A DNA stretch of 64,000 nucleotides from Roseateles sp049532965 (GTDB taxonomy: Bacteria; Pseudomonadota; Gammaproteobacteria; Burkholderiales; Burkholderiaceae_C). Below the pieces are notes generated by a model. That model did no database searches. It saw nothing but the letters and a program-made list of their open reading frames with translations, and was not told the DNA's origin. Position numbers and translations under genes: made by a program. The DNA lies in NCBI RefSeq assembly GCF_049532965.1, contig NZ_CP186694.1, forward strand, positions 310,001 to 374,000. The letters are read 5' to 3'. Positions 1 to 8,468 of the stretch are shown one piece after another (the stretch's first letter is position 1; every line of letters starts with the position of its first letter).

Positions 1-50
1 TGGGCGCGTTGAGCGCATTGTCATGCAAACAACATCTCTCCTCCGCCAAG

Positions 51-74
51 CAAAACGGCCGCTTGCGCGGCCGT
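51..74 (-). terminator. Rho-independent terminator after the GH5 gene
   Basis: On the minus strand, 21 bases past the GH5 stop codon, there is a perfect 8-bp stem (ACGGCCGC / GCGGCCGT) with a 4-base loop, followed by TTTTGC. Stem, spacing and T run fit an intrinsic terminator closing the leftward polysaccharide operon. Confidence 0.75.
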
Positions 75-94
75 CCCTGCTCAGGATCCAGCCT

Positions 95-1474
95 TTACTT
101 GGCCGAGTCCACGATCGCGCTGACGATTGCCGGATGGACCACCGCGCCGGTGTTGCGGTCGAACAGTCCCATGCTGTGGTTCGCGTTCGGATAGCCCGCG
201 TCCCAGTAGACCGGCACCGCGCCACGCGTCCATGCGGCCCGTGCCACATAGCGGTCCCATGCCGTGCGGTACGACTCCGCGCCGGAGTACTCCGTGCGGC
301 GGATCGCCCCGAACTCGCCCAGGATCACCGGGATGCCCTGGTCCACGAAGCGCGTCTTCATCTTCTGGAACTGGCTGTCGATGTAGGACTCGTTCGCCCA
401 CGTCTCCGTGTTGGCCGCGCTGGTCGCGCCCGCGCCCCATTGCCAGATGCTGCTGTTCTCGTTCAGCGTGAAGTTGTAGGGGTCGTAGAAGTGCACTTCC
501 ATCATCAGCCGGCGACCCACCGAGTCGCTCGGCATCGTCGCGAAGTTGACCGCGTGATCGATGTTGGTGTTGAAGCCCTGCACGACCAGGTGGCGCGCCA
601 GGTTGTTCCCGCCGGTCGCCCGCACCGCGTTCACGAAGGTCTGGTTGAAGCTGTTCTGCACCGTGTAGTACTCGACCGTCGGCGTGCCGTAGTCGCCATC
701 GACCATGACCTCGTTGGTGCCCGCGAACAGCAGCATGTCGTCGTAGCCCTTGAAGTTGTTGGCGATTTGCGTCCAGAACTTCGTGATGCGCGCATTGACC
801 GCCGACTGCTGGGCATACGTCGGCTGCATCCACCCGCCATCCCAGTGGATGTTGATCATCGTGTACAGGCCGGCGTTGCGCGCGTAGTTGACGACCTGCG
901 TCACGCGCGCCATCCAGCTCGCGCTGATGTTGTCGTTGGCGTCGGCGTACTGCTTCCAGGACACCGGGATCCGCACCGTCTTGAAGCCCGCCGCCTTCAC
1001 CGCGTTGAACAGCGCCTGCGTCGCCATCGGGTTGCCCCACGCCGTCTCGCCGCCGATCGCCTCCAGCGTGTTGCCCATGTTCCAGCCGGCGCCCATCAGC
1101 TTGGACAGCTGCAGGCTGGTCAGGTCCCGCATGCCGGGCACGGTGATGCCGAAGTTCTGCGTCGACTTCGCGCCGCAACTGTTGGTGTAGGTGGCCACCG
1201 CCGTGCAACTGGCCTTGGCCGTCAGGCCGACCTCGCGCGCGGTGCCCGACGCGCAGCCGGACCAGGACCAGGAACCGCCGTTGATCGGCTGAGGGCCCAG
1301 CCGCAGCGTGTTGCCGGCCGCCACCGTCACCGTCGAGGTGTTGGCCCAGGCGCCGCTGCCCACCTGGATGTAGGGAGTGATCGCCGTGGGCGTGCAGCTC
1401 TGCGCGCCCGCCTGCCAGGCGCTTGTTGCGCCGATTGCCGCCATCAGCAGCGCGGCCAGGGTTCGTGCCTTCAT
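95..1474 (-). CDS. Secreted GH5 endoglucanase/xyloglucanase
   Basis: The product is 459 residues and is a glycoside hydrolase family 5 beta-glucanase that would cut cellulose or xyloglucan backbones outside the cell or in the periplasm. A Sec signal peptide ends near AGA-QS (residue 25). Residues about 28-112 form a small cysteine-containing beta domain (WSWSGC; two further cysteines) of the sort found N-terminal in bacterial GH5 enzymes. The catalytic domain starts at GWNMGNTLEA (about 130). The acid/base is E255 in AGTNE and the nucleophile is E387 in ILGEFG. The WNMGNTLEA, RIPVSW and HFYDPYNFT motifs are closest to subfamily GH5_4, which contains many xyloglucanases; the subfamily is inference. 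The ATG is supported by GGAGA 9 bases upstream. It is the last gene of the leftward operon, followed by a good terminator. Confidence 0.9.
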   Translation of the reverse strand: MKARTLAALLMAAIGATSAWQAGAQSCTPTAITPYIQVGSGAWANTSTVTVAAGNTLRLGPQPINGGSWSWSGCASGTAREVGLTAKASCTAVATYTNSCGAKSTQNFGITVPGMRDLTSLQLSKLMGAGWNMGNTLEAIGGETAWGNPMATQALFNAVKAAGFKTVRIPVSWKQYADANDNISASWMARVTQVVNYARNAGLYTMINIHWDGGWMQPTYAQQSAVNARITKFWTQIANNFKGYDDMLLFAGTNEVMVDGDYGTPTVEYYTVQNSFNQTFVNAVRATGGNNLARHLVVQGFNTNIDHAVNFATMPSDSVGRRLMMEVHFYDPYNFTLNENSSIWQWGAGATSAANTETWANESYIDSQFQKMKTRFVDQGIPVILGEFGAIRRTEYSGAESYRTAWDRYVARAAWTRGAVPVYWDAGYPNANHSMGLFDRNTGAVVHPAIVSAIVDSAK

Positions 1475-1591
1475 CGTCGTGTCTCCGTTCTGAGGGTTGG
1501 CACGCGCGTGGACGTCACGCGCGAGGTCCTGGGAGGACTCGGGGGATCTCGAGAAGGAAAAACTTGGGCGCGCACCGACGGCCGCGTCGAG

Positions 1592-1611
1592 GACCGGGCC
1601 GGAGCCCGGTC
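1592..1611 (-). terminator. Stem-loop after the GPH symporter gene
   Basis: There is a perfect 8-bp inverted repeat (GACCGGGC / GCCCGGTC) with a 4-base loop, starting 2 bases after the symporter stop codon. No T run follows, so it may be a Rho-dependent or mRNA-stabilising hairpin rather than a full terminator. GH5 downstream could still be read through. Confidence 0.4.
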
Positions 1612-1613
1612 CC

Positions 1614-3074
1614 TCAGACCGCGCCGCGCTGCGCTTCGAGCCGGGTGCGGATCTCCTGCATGCTGCGCTGCGTCAGCTCGAAGCGCGACACCGCCACGAG
1701 CGCCAGCAGCAGCCCGAAGACCGGAATGGCGGACAGCAGGATCCGGATCATGAAGATCGCGTGATCGGTCTGGGCCGGGAGCTTCACGTCGAAGCCGGTG
1801 AACTGGAGGATCCAGCCCGAGGCCCCGACGCCCAGCGCGATGCCGACCTTGGAGATCCACGACTGGCAGGCGGCGAACGAGCCTTCGCGGCGCTGGCCGG
1901 TCTGCAGCTCGTCGTAGTCGACGACGTCGGCGACGACCGAACCGTAGAGCGTCCAGAAACCCGCGCCGGTGAAGGCGACGAAGCCGCAGGCCAGCAACTG
2001 CAGCGCCGGCCGCTCGGGGTCGTACAGCCACCAGTCGCCGATGAAGGCGCAGATCGCCAGCGACAGCACCAGCGCCAGCGCCTCGCGCTTGCCGAAGCGC
2101 CGCGCCACGTAGTTGAAGAACGGGATGCCGAGGAAGCCGAACACCATGCCCGACACGCCCATCGCGGTGTTCCACTTCGTCGCCAGCGCGATGTCGCCCT
2201 TGCAGACGTAGTAGACGGTGGCGTAGTAGCCCAGCGCCGACACCATCGCGGTGCCGATGCCGTAGGCCAGGTTCATCCCGAGGATGTGCCGGAACGGGCG
2301 GCAGCGCAGCGTGCGCCACAGCGTGTCGGCGAAGGGGATGTGCGTCTGCGAATTCGCGACCAGCTTCTCGTAGTAGCGCTCGCGCACCGTCATGAACATC
2401 ACGATGGACACGCCCACCATCACCGCGCCCAGCAGCGCGCAGTAGGTCTGCGCGCCGCGCAGGATGTCGGGCTTGCCGTCGGCATCGTGGAACCAGGCCA
2501 GCGTCGTGAACTGCGCGGCGAAGAACATCGCCAGCTCCGGCGCCTTCTGGATCGCGTTCTTGATGGACATCACGTTGGTGCGCTCGTGATAGTCCGGCGT
2601 CATTTCCGAGCCCAGGCTCAGCCACGGCATGTTGAAGCAGCTCATCACCGGCACGTAGATCGCGGTGGAGATGACCATGAACATGAAGTACTGCATGTCC
2701 GTCCAGCCGCGGCCGACGGCGAACATCAGCGGCAGCCCGACGCCCGCCAGGATGCCGCCCACCAGGATGAAGGGCCGGCGCCGCCCGTAGCGGGTGCGCG
2801 TGTTGTCGGAGATCCAGCCGAAGATCGCATCGGACGCCGCGTCGATGATGATCTTGATCATCTGCGCGGTGGAGATGAGGCCGGGCGCCACGCCCAGGAA
2901 CACGTTGAAGACGTGGAACGCCAGCGACGCGTAGAGCCAGTGGCCCCACAGGTCGATCAGCGAGCCGAGCCCGTAGCCGACCTTCTGAGGCATCGGCACG
3001 CGGTCGGCGGGGCGGGTCACGTGCGGCGCCGTGGGCGCGTCGGCGTCGGAGGGAGTCAGGCTGTGTGCGCTCAT
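1614..3074 (-). CDS. GPH-family sugar:cation symporter (MFS)
   Basis: The product is about 486 residues and belongs to the glycoside-pentoside-hexuronide symporter family (MelB/XylP/YicJ type). It would import oligosaccharides or disaccharides across the inner membrane. Seen: the family N-terminal signature (KVGYGLGSLIDLWGHWLY), the loop motif DAIFGWISDNTRTRYGRRRP and about 12 hydrophobic segments. Neighbours GH1 and the cytoplasmic GH31 suggest xyloglucan fragments such as isoprimeverose, or cellobiose, as cargo (inference). The chosen ATG reads MSAHSLTPSD; an ATG 24 bases upstream (MREDPAAAM) is also possible, and neither has a strong ribosome-binding site. It lies 56 bases after GH1 in the same operon. 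Confidence 0.85.
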   Translation of the reverse strand: MSAHSLTPSDADAPTAPHVTRPADRVPMPQKVGYGLGSLIDLWGHWLYASLAFHVFNVFLGVAPGLISTAQMIKIIIDAASDAIFGWISDNTRTRYGRRRPFILVGGILAGVGLPLMFAVGRGWTDMQYFMFMVISTAIYVPVMSCFNMPWLSLGSEMTPDYHERTNVMSIKNAIQKAPELAMFFAAQFTTLAWFHDADGKPDILRGAQTYCALLGAVMVGVSIVMFMTVRERYYEKLVANSQTHIPFADTLWRTLRCRPFRHILGMNLAYGIGTAMVSALGYYATVYYVCKGDIALATKWNTAMGVSGMVFGFLGIPFFNYVARRFGKREALALVLSLAICAFIGDWWLYDPERPALQLLACGFVAFTGAGFWTLYGSVVADVVDYDELQTGQRREGSFAACQSWISKVGIALGVGASGWILQFTGFDVKLPAQTDHAIFMIRILLSAIPVFGLLLALVAVSRFELTQRSMQEIRTRLEAQRGAV

Positions 3075-3130
3075 GGCGGCGGCGGGATCTTCCCGCATCC
3101 TTTCATCGTTTCGGGCGTGGTCGCGGCAGC

Positions 3131-4600
3131 TCAGAGGATGCGTCGCGTCTGGATGATGCGGGCGTAGTACCGGGCCGACAGCTTGGGCGTGCGCACGAGG
3201 GTGCCGTAGTCGCAATGCACGATGCCGAAGCGGCGCTGGTAGCCGTCCTCCCATTCGAAGTTGTCGATGAACGACCAGAGGAAATAGCCATTCACCGGCA
3301 CGCCGTCGCCAATCGCGCGGTGCAGCTCGCGCAGGTGGCCGCGCAGGAAGTCGCGACGGTGCAGGTCGTGGCACTCTTCTCCGACCACCGGCTCGTCGTC
3401 ATAGCCGCAGCCGTTCTCGGTGATGTAGATCGAGCGGTGGCCGTAGAGCTCGGCCACCATGCGCGGCGCCCAGTACATCGACTGCGGCACCAGGTGCAGC
3501 CACGGCGGATCGGCGCGCGGGTAGTTCTTCGGCAGCGCGAGTTGCTCGTAGCCCTGTTCGTTGGCGGCCGCGCGGACGTAGTGGCCGGTGTAGATGTTCA
3601 GGCCGAGGAAGTCGGTCGGCTGGCTGATCAGGTCGAAGTCGCCCGGCAGCACCTTCGGCGCGGCGTCGCCGACGCGCTTGAGGTAGGACTCGGGATAGTG
3701 CCCGGCGTGGATCGCACCCAGGATATGGGCGTTGCGGTCGCGGAACCAGGCCGTCGCGGCGGCGATGTCCTCGGGCGTCTCGCTGACCGGCACGCAGACG
3801 TCGCAGTTGTCGGTCAGGCCCACCTGGGCGTCGGGGCCGCCATGCAGGCGGACCGCGCGCACCGCGTGGCCGTGCGCGACGATCGCGTGGTGGTAGGTCT
3901 GGTTGACGACCGCCTCCGGCTCGCGGCGGCCCGGCGCCTTGGTACCGTAGCCGTAGGCCAGCATCGTGAAGCAGCGGATCTCGTTGAGCGTGATCCAGCG
4001 CTTCACATCGCCGGAGAAGGCCTGCACGACGACCTCGGCATACCGCGCGAAGGCGTCCACCGTCTCGCGCGAGGTCCAGCCGCCTCGCTCCTCGAGCGCC
4101 ATCGGCAGGTCCCAGTGGAACAGCGTCACCCACGGCGTGATGCCGTGCTTGCGCATGCTCGCGAAGAGGCGATGGTAGAAGGCGACGCCTTCCTCGTTCA
4201 CCGCGCCGGTGCCGTCCGGAATGATCCGCGGCCAGGCGATCGACAGGCGGTAGTCCTTGATGCCCAGCGAGGCCATCAGCGCGAAGTCCTCGTCGTGGCG
4301 GTGATAGTGGTCGACCGCCACGTCCAGCGTGTCGCCGCCGTGGACGGCGCCCGGCTGGCGGCTGAAGCGGTCCCAATTGGACTCGCCCTTGCCGCCTTCG
4401 AAGGCCGCGCCCTCGATCTGCGGGGCGGAGGCGGCCACCCCGAACACGAAGGTGTCGGGGAAGGGCGAGGTGTAGCCGAAGGCGGGCAACGGCGCCAGGG
4501 TCGAAACCGGCGAAACGGGCGATGTGGGCGATGTGGTGGAGCTCAAGGGACTGCTCGTCGTGTCAAAGGTGAATCGGAGGCGCGGCGGACCGCGCCGCAT
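3131..4600 (-). CDS. GH1 beta-glucosidase
   Basis: The product is 489 residues, a full-length family 1 retaining beta-glucosidase/beta-galactosidase-type enzyme. Numbering from the ATG, the acid/base glutamate is in TLNEI (about 207) and the nucleophile glutamate is in YITENG (about 395). The C-terminal WSFIDNFEW motif is also present. The usual TLNEP reads TLNEI here. The first ~45 residues are a Ser/Thr/Pro-rich low-complexity stretch before the barrel, with no clear signal peptide, so a cytoplasmic location is likely. The start is uncertain: TTG at 4603, ATG at 4600 or an internal TTG at 4546 would all fit, and none has a good ribosome-binding site. It begins 12 bases after the SGNH esterase gene. 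Probable role: removal of terminal glucose from imported oligosaccharides. Confidence 0.87.
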   Translation of the reverse strand: MRRGPPRLRFTFDTTSSPLSSTTSPTSPVSPVSTLAPLPAFGYTSPFPDTFVFGVAASAPQIEGAAFEGGKGESNWDRFSRQPGAVHGGDTLDVAVDHYHRHDEDFALMASLGIKDYRLSIAWPRIIPDGTGAVNEEGVAFYHRLFASMRKHGITPWVTLFHWDLPMALEERGGWTSRETVDAFARYAEVVVQAFSGDVKRWITLNEIRCFTMLAYGYGTKAPGRREPEAVVNQTYHHAIVAHGHAVRAVRLHGGPDAQVGLTDNCDVCVPVSETPEDIAAATAWFRDRNAHILGAIHAGHYPESYLKRVGDAAPKVLPGDFDLISQPTDFLGLNIYTGHYVRAAANEQGYEQLALPKNYPRADPPWLHLVPQSMYWAPRMVAELYGHRSIYITENGCGYDDEPVVGEECHDLHRRDFLRGHLRELHRAIGDGVPVNGYFLWSFIDNFEWEDGYQRRFGIVHCDYGTLVRTPKLSARYYARIIQTRRIL

Positions 4601-4612
4601 CAAGGCAGCAAA

Positions 4613-5971
4613 TCAGCGGGTGTCGTTCAACAGGCGCGTCAGCGCCGGGGTGATGGCTTGCGCCCAGAGCCGGTAGCCCCGTTCGCTGAGGTGGAGGAAA
4701 TCGGGCATGACCTCGGGCGACAGCGTGCCGTCCGGATTGGTCAACGACGCGCCGATATCGAGGAAGTGGACGGCCTGTCCGTCCGCGAAGCCGCGGATCA
4801 GCGCATTGATCTCGTTGTTGAGCGCGCGGGCGCGGCCGTCGGGCTTGGGATCGCGCGGGAAGATCGCCAGCAGCAGGATCTTGCTGCCGGGCTGCCGCAT
4901 GCGGATCTCGCTGATCAGGCGACGGATGCCGGCCGCGGTGGCGGTGGGGGCGTCCTGCCGGTCGCCGGTGTTGTTGGTGCCGATCATCAGCACGGTGACC
5001 TTGGGCGCGATGCCATCGATCTCGCCATGCTGCAGGCGCCACAGCACGTTCTCGGTGTGGTCGCCGCCGAAGCCCAGCGCCAGCGCGTTGTAGCGCGCGA
5101 AGGACTCGGCCCAGACGGCCTTGCCGACATCTTCCCAGCCCTGCGTGATGGAGTCGCCGATGAAGACGACCTCCGGGTTCTTGCCGGCCGCGCGCATCGC
5201 GCGGATCTCGGCGAGCTTCTGCTCATGGCGCGGCATCCACCAGTCCAGCGACCAGGACTGCAGCAGCGGGGACGGCGTGACCGACTCGGTGCGGTAATCC
5301 GCGCAGACCGCGTTGGCCTGCCCGCGGCGCACGATGCGCACGTTGGCGATCGACAGCTCGCCGCGTCCGCCGACCTCGACCGAGAACGGCAGCGTCACGC
5401 GGCTGAAGTCGTCGCCGTCGCGGTGGAAGCACGACAGCGAGAACGACAGCCGCTGCCAGCCCTTGCCCTCCAGCGCGCGGCCGGGGATCAGGTGATTGAC
5501 CTTGCGTTCGCAGCCGTCGCCGCAGGCCAGCGTGAACGAGAGGCCACCCTGGCGCAGGTCCTTGACGTCGATGTCGAACTCCAGCGTGCCGTGCGCGAGG
5601 TAGGGCCGCAGGTCCACCGGCGGGCCGCCGGTCACGCGCAGGCTCGCGTACCAGGTGTCCTGCCAGGTCATCGTGACCGCGTCACGCGGGCCGTCCTTGG
5701 CGCTGCGCCGCGCCGAGATCCGGGTGGTGGGGGCCTCCGGCTTGGGCGCCGGCGGGGCGTCGGCGCGATCGCCCGTCAGCGGCGCGCTGCGCTCGGCGTC
5801 GCCGATCGTCACCTGATAACCCTTCATCGGCTGGCCGACGAAGACGTTCAGCACGTCGCCTGGTGCGGCCGCGCTGGCGGGCGCGTCGGCGGCGGCGGCT
5901 GGTTGCCCCAGGCCGCTCAACGTGACAGCCGCGGTGGCCGCTGCGGTGTGGAGGAGGGGGGAGAGCTTCAT
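4613..5971 (-). CDS. SGNH esterase with N-terminal ExoP-like domain
   Basis: The product is 452 residues, secreted (hydrophobic N-terminus ending near AAAADAP). Residues about 40-215 resemble the galactose-binding-like C-terminal domain of exo-1,4-beta-glucosidases (ExoP type): LRPYLAHGTLEFDIDV, ACGDGC and GKGWQRLSFSLSCF. Residues about 260-450 form an SGNH/GDSL hydrolase: GDS (S274), GFGGDHTENVLWR (block II), GTNN (N333) and DFLH with D424/H427. The setting, beside GH74, GH35, GH95 and GH31, suggests deacetylation of acetylated xyloglucan or xylan; this is inference by analogy with esterases in known xyloglucan loci. The ATG was chosen because MKLSPLLHTAAA begins the signal peptide, although the frame stays open 105 bases further. 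It starts 22 bases after GH95. Confidence 0.82.
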   Translation of the reverse strand: MKLSPLLHTAAATAAVTLSGLGQPAAAADAPASAAAPGDVLNVFVGQPMKGYQVTIGDAERSAPLTGDRADAPPAPKPEAPTTRISARRSAKDGPRDAVTMTWQDTWYASLRVTGGPPVDLRPYLAHGTLEFDIDVKDLRQGGLSFTLACGDGCERKVNHLIPGRALEGKGWQRLSFSLSCFHRDGDDFSRVTLPFSVEVGGRGELSIANVRIVRRGQANAVCADYRTESVTPSPLLQSWSLDWWMPRHEQKLAEIRAMRAAGKNPEVVFIGDSITQGWEDVGKAVWAESFARYNALALGFGGDHTENVLWRLQHGEIDGIAPKVTVLMIGTNNTGDRQDAPTATAAGIRRLISEIRMRQPGSKILLLAIFPRDPKPDGRARALNNEINALIRGFADGQAVHFLDIGASLTNPDGTLSPEVMPDFLHLSERGYRLWAQAITPALTRLLNDTR

Positions 5972-5993
5972 GAGGCGGATCGGTGCATCGGGT

Positions 5994-8468
5994 TCATCGA
6001 AGGGGCTGGAGCTGGCCATCGAGCCGGCGTGTCTCTCCGGGGCGCAGCACGAGCGTCGTGCGGCGCTCGCCGGCACGCAGCGTCATGCGGCGGTTCGTGT
6101 CGAAGCCTCCGGCCAGCGCGCGCAGCGTGACCGCGGTCAACCGGCCGGCGGACCAGGCCAGGTCGACCTCGACGCCACCGCGGGCGCGCAGCCCGCTCAC
6201 GCGGCCTTCCGGCCAGGCCGGGGGCAGGGCGGGGAGCAGGTCGAGTTCGCCGGCATGCGACTGGAGCAGCATCTCGGCGACCGCGGCCGTGTAGCCGAAG
6301 TTGCCATCGATCTGGAAGGGCGGGTGCGCGTCCAGCAGGTTCGGGTAGGTGCCGCCGGCGTTGTTGGACTCGGTGCCGGGACCGGCCTGCTGCGCGGCGC
6401 GCGCCCCCGGCGTGGCGAGCAGGCCGCGCAGCATCCGGTACGCGCGGTCGCCGTCGCGCAGCCGGGCCCAGAAGGCCATCTTCCAGGCCATCGACCAACC
6501 GGTGCCCGCGTCGCCGCGCGCTTCCAGCGTGCGGCGGGCCGCCGCGGCCAGGGCGGGCGTGCGGGCCGGCGAGATCTGCCGGCCGGGGAACAGCGCGAAC
6601 AGATGGGAGACGTGGCGGTGCGTGTCGCCCGGCGTGTCGAGCACCGGATCGCGCTTCTCGTCGAGCCACTCGAGCAATTGACCCCAGCTGCCGACCTTGG
6701 GGCCGGCCAGCCGGTCTCGCAGCATGGCGACGTGATCGCGCCAGGCGCGCTCGGTGCCCAGCGCATCGGCCGCCGCGACGGCGTTGTTGAACAGGTCCCA
6801 CAGGATCTGCTGGTCGTAGCTGACGCCGTCCTCGACCGGGCCGTGTTCCGGCGACCAGCCCATCGGCGCGACCAGCCGGCCATCGGGCAGCGGCTTGAGC
6901 TGGTCTTCCCAGAAGGCGACCACCTCCTTCATCAGCGGCAGCGTGACCTCGCGCAGGAAGCGCTTGTCACCGCCGAAGGCGTAGTGCTCCCAGAAATGCT
7001 GCAGGTACCAGGCATTGCCGGTCTTGTTCCAGAGGTAGCCCATCCCGCCAAAGGGATTGGACTCGGTGCGCACCGTCCAGCCGCGCACGGGGCGGCCTTG
7101 CGCCGTCAGGAAGCGCTCTTCCGGCGGACGCGCGTCGCCCGCATGGGCGCCGATGGGGATCGGCTCGCTGGAGATCGTGGCGCTGGCCGCACCGGCCCGC
7201 GCGGCCAGCGACTTCTCCGCGATCTCTGCCACCGTGCGCCGGTACATCGGAATCTGGCTGCGCACGAAGCCGAGGAAGGGCCGCGCCATCTCCGCCAGGT
7301 TGGCCGTCTCCGCCGGCCAGTAGTTCATCTGGACGTTGATGTTGGTGTGGTAGTCCGCCTTCCAGGGCGGCGTCACGCTGTCGTTCCACAGGCCCTGCAG
7401 GTTGGCCGGCAGCGAATCACGGGAACTGGCGATCAGCAGGTAGCGGCCGTACTGCGCATGCAGCGCCTCGAGCTCGGGATCGCCGCCCTCGGCCGTGTAG
7501 CGGCGCAGACGCTCGCCGGTGGGCCGCGCGCGGCGGTCGTCGCCGCTGCGGCCAAGGTCCAGCGCCATCCGCGCGAAGAAGCGGCGATGGTCGGCGATGT
7601 GCCGGTCGAGCAGGAGGGCCCATGGCTGCGCGGCGGCGGCGTCGACCTGCGCGGTGACGCGCGGCAGCGGCGCTTCTCCGCTGTCGAAACCCTTGGCGGC
7701 ATCGGCTACGTAGCTGGTGCCGGCGCCGAGCACGATGATCAGCGCGTCGCAGTCCTTGAAGACGAGCTGGTCGCCCTCGACGCGCACGCTGCCGCCCTGC
7801 GGAACGACGCGCGCCTGCGCCGCGTACTGCATGCGGTTGGCGGTGGGCGGCTCGTTGCCGGGTTTTCCGTCCGGGCCGGGCACGACGTAGCCGGCGAGCG
7901 AGCCGGCCGAGTTCAAGCGCGGGCCGTTCGCGTCCGCCGTGATGCGCGCGCCGTGGCGATCGGTCAGCGCGAGGCTGCCGCTGTACTGCCCGGGACGGCT
8001 CGCGCTTAGCCGCAGCACGAGGACCTGCGCCGGATGGCTGGCGATCAGCTCGCGGGTGAAGCGCACGCCGCCGTGCGTGTAGCTGACCCGGTGGAGGGCG
8101 TCGCCGATGTCGAGTTCCCGGCGGTAGTCGACCGCATCGGCGTCATGCCCGGGCAGCGACAGCAGGAGGTCGCCGAAGGGCTGGTACGCGCCCATCGTGC
8201 GGCTGTCGCCGAGCCACAGCGTGTTCTCGTTGAACTGGATGCGATCGCGCGCCAGGCCGCCGAACAGCATCGCGCCCAGCCGCCCATTGCCGACGGGCAG
8301 CGCCTGGCGCTCCCAGCCGTCCGGCGTATCGGGCGCGGGCGCCGGCTCGAACAAGCGCAGGTCCGACGCCAGTGCCGTCGCCGGCACGAGCGCGCCTCCC
8401 GCGAGGGCGGCGGTCGCCGCGGCGGCGATCAGCAGCCGGGCGAGGATGGGCGCGCGCCGTGGGCTCAT
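5994..8468 (-). CDS. GH95 alpha-L-fucosidase
   Basis: The product is 824 residues, matching the usual size of family 95 inverting alpha-1,2-L-fucosidases (some members act on alpha-L-galactose). Signal peptide residues are about 1-34. Family landmarks: LPVGNGRLGAMLFGG near the N-terminus, NLQGLWND...NINVQMNYWPAE in the centre, and GWSPEHGPVEDGVSYDQQI, which carries the glutamate expected to be the general acid. It would strip the terminal fucose of fucogalacto-xyloglucan side chains before GH35 removes the galactose. The start codon overlaps the GH74 stop as ATGA, giving translational coupling, with an AGGA ribosome-binding site. Confidence 0.92.
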   Translation of the reverse strand: MSPRRAPILARLLIAAAATAALAGGALVPATALASDLRLFEPAPAPDTPDGWERQALPVGNGRLGAMLFGGLARDRIQFNENTLWLGDSRTMGAYQPFGDLLLSLPGHDADAVDYRRELDIGDALHRVSYTHGGVRFTRELIASHPAQVLVLRLSASRPGQYSGSLALTDRHGARITADANGPRLNSAGSLAGYVVPGPDGKPGNEPPTANRMQYAAQARVVPQGGSVRVEGDQLVFKDCDALIIVLGAGTSYVADAAKGFDSGEAPLPRVTAQVDAAAAQPWALLLDRHIADHRRFFARMALDLGRSGDDRRARPTGERLRRYTAEGGDPELEALHAQYGRYLLIASSRDSLPANLQGLWNDSVTPPWKADYHTNINVQMNYWPAETANLAEMARPFLGFVRSQIPMYRRTVAEIAEKSLAARAGAASATISSEPIPIGAHAGDARPPEERFLTAQGRPVRGWTVRTESNPFGGMGYLWNKTGNAWYLQHFWEHYAFGGDKRFLREVTLPLMKEVVAFWEDQLKPLPDGRLVAPMGWSPEHGPVEDGVSYDQQILWDLFNNAVAAADALGTERAWRDHVAMLRDRLAGPKVGSWGQLLEWLDEKRDPVLDTPGDTHRHVSHLFALFPGRQISPARTPALAAAARRTLEARGDAGTGWSMAWKMAFWARLRDGDRAYRMLRGLLATPGARAAQQAGPGTESNNAGGTYPNLLDAHPPFQIDGNFGYTAAVAEMLLQSHAGELDLLPALPPAWPEGRVSGLRARGGVEVDLAWSAGRLTAVTLRALAGGFDTNRRMTLRAGERRTTLVLRPGETRRLDGQLQPLR

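Noticed and set aside
23..1753. Long rightward open frame opposite GH5 and the symporter
   Set aside because: Arginine/alanine/valine-rich translation with no family features; it arises from GC-rich third-codon bias opposite real genes. The same holds for the long plus-strand frames at 1497-3167, 3065-6130, 5922-8009, 8372-10780, 10632-12458 and 12591-15572.
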